Source: Candidatus Bathyarchaeota archaeon
GTDB lineage: Archaea > Thermoproteota > Bathyarchaeia > Bathyarchaeales > DTEX01
NCBI GenBank assembly: GCA_018397065.1
Contig: JAGTRI010000008.1
Coordinates: 1 to 52,385, forward strand
Length of the DNA stretch: 52,385 nucleotides
Reading direction: 5' to 3'
In this document: positions 51,865-52,385 of the stretch, piece by piece
Position numbering within the stretch: the first letter of the stretch is position 1
How the letters are laid out: every line of letters begins with the position of its first letter
Made by a program: the position numbers and the translations under genes
The notes under the pieces: generated by a model
What the model saw: the letters and a program-made list of their open reading frames with translations, nothing else
Told to the model about the DNA's origin: nothing
Databases searched by the model: none

Positions 51865-52385
51865 ATGGAGCAAAAAAGTTATGTTGCCGCAATAGTTGTG
51901 TTAATGGTCTTTTCAGGGGGAGTGTTCGCACTTTACGTACAACTTCAGGGAAGATACGCCGAATTAAGTGGCAAATATAACGCCCTTAGGAACGCTTACT
52001 CTGATCTTCAAAGCGACTATTCAGAACTGTATGATGCCTATGATGAACTGGAACTCGATTATTCCCTTTTAAGTACCAGATATGACTCGCTTCAGGAAGA
52101 GTACGACGAACTGTGGAGTGAATATTTGGACCTTGACTTTGAATATACTTTGGCACTTGAAGACTATGAAGAACTTATGAGTGAATACGACAGTCTCTGG
52201 GAAGACTATGAAACTGAGGCAACTTTAAGAATGGGCAGCAGCCTAGCGCTATATTACGATGTTCTGAGGACTCAATATGGCCCTCAAAGATGGTGGACTA
52301 AAACCCAAGACATGCAGTTTGCCGCAAACCTGGCTTTGCATAGTTTAGGCCTTATTCAATGGACTTCGCTTGAAAACAGTTTCTA
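51865..52385 (+). CDS. Membrane-anchored coiled-coil protein, truncated by the window edge
   Basis: 173 codons are visible and the frame runs off the right edge. The start is MEQKSYVAAIVVLMVFSGGV, with GGTGA 8 bases upstream. One membrane helix or signal (residues 7-25) is followed by a long acidic coiled coil with Tyr/Leu heptads (YSDLQSDYSELYDAYDEL, YDSLQEEYDELWSEY). Then comes a globular start, LYYDVLRTQYGPQRWW and MQFAANLALHSLGLIQW, which resembles the beginning of a transglutaminase-like/cysteine-protease-type domain in archaeal surface proteins. That identification is tentative. Overall layout is like the 6612 and 10647 proteins, but the sequence differs. Confidence 0.75.
   Translation, partial: MEQKSYVAAIVVLMVFSGGVFALYVQLQGRYAELSGKYNALRNAYSDLQSDYSELYDAYDELELDYSLLSTRYDSLQEEYDELWSEYLDLDFEYTLALEDYEELMSEYDSLWEDYETEATLRMGSSLALYYDVLRTQYGPQRWWTKTQDMQFAANLALHSLGLIQWTSLENSF

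Overview
This window looks like part of an archaeal chromosome. The markers are an AglB/STT3 oligosaccharyltransferase, RNA polymerase subunit P, a Trm5-family tRNA methyltransferase next to a Trm112-like zinc protein, a DUF354 glycosyltransferase, two tRNA genes without an encoded CCA, and TATA-box promoters placed for leaderless or short-leader transcripts. A TACK archaeon, quite possibly a Bathyarchaeia member, fits the gene content (URO-D-like and corrinoid proteins, OPT-like permeases, coiled-coil surface proteins). That placement is inference, because no rRNA or other phylogenetic marker is present. I see no CRISPR array, insertion sequence, integrase or phage gene.

Layout. 1-620: tail of an FGGY sugar kinase and an empty spacer. 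1210-5999 (minus): a compact five-gene hoxEFUYH operon for an NAD(P)-linked group 3d-type [NiFe] hydrogenase. 6464-11300: two paralogous membrane-anchored coiled-coil proteins with copied promoters, one interrupted by an in-frame TAG, on either side of an intracellular GH31 alpha-xylosidase. 11402-14411: an EamA permease, an Hsp20 chaperone with a double palindrome around its TATA box, and a LarA-type racemase homologue with one altered nickel ligand. 14412-15113: AT-rich spacer with a long inverted repeat.

15114-34528 is the most unusual part, a probable catabolic island. It holds a corrinoid protein, two alpha/beta hydrolases, an Lrp-type regulator fused to a mutarotase-like domain, two OPT-like permeases, and a giant secreted/membrane protein joining a catalytically dead M28 peptidase-like domain to FtsX permease segments. 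It also holds a Gfo/Idh dehydrogenase, a sugar isomerase-type TIM barrel, three URO-D-superfamily proteins and a clan-A glycoside hydrolase. Two matching AT-rich dyads sit in the divergent promoter between the M28-FtsX operon and the second permease. My working idea is uptake, hydrolysis, oxidation and possibly demethylation of a (methylated) sugar or glycoconjugate under a sugar-sensing Lrp regulator. The substrate is unknown.

35027-50995 is a protein N-glycosylation (agl) locus: a GlcNAc-1-phosphate transferase-like enzyme, DUF354 transferase, nucleotide-sugar dehydrogenase and Gfo/Idh partner, flippase, a half-length nucleotide-sugar dehydrogenase, AglB, a GT2 transferase, a probable decayed glycosyltransferase, a FemAB/GNAT-like acyltransferase, a polysaccharide deacetylase-like protein and a hexapeptide acyltransferase. 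Housekeeping genes (trm5, trm112-like, rpoP, tRNA-Leu, tRNA-Arg) are interspersed. The window ends inside a third coiled-coil surface protein.

Most genes stop with TAA or TGA. TAG ends the FGGY kinase, the corrinoid protein, the second Gfo/Idh protein and the hexapeptide acyltransferase, and it interrupts the 6.6 kb surface protein. This matters for the amber-readthrough question raised below.
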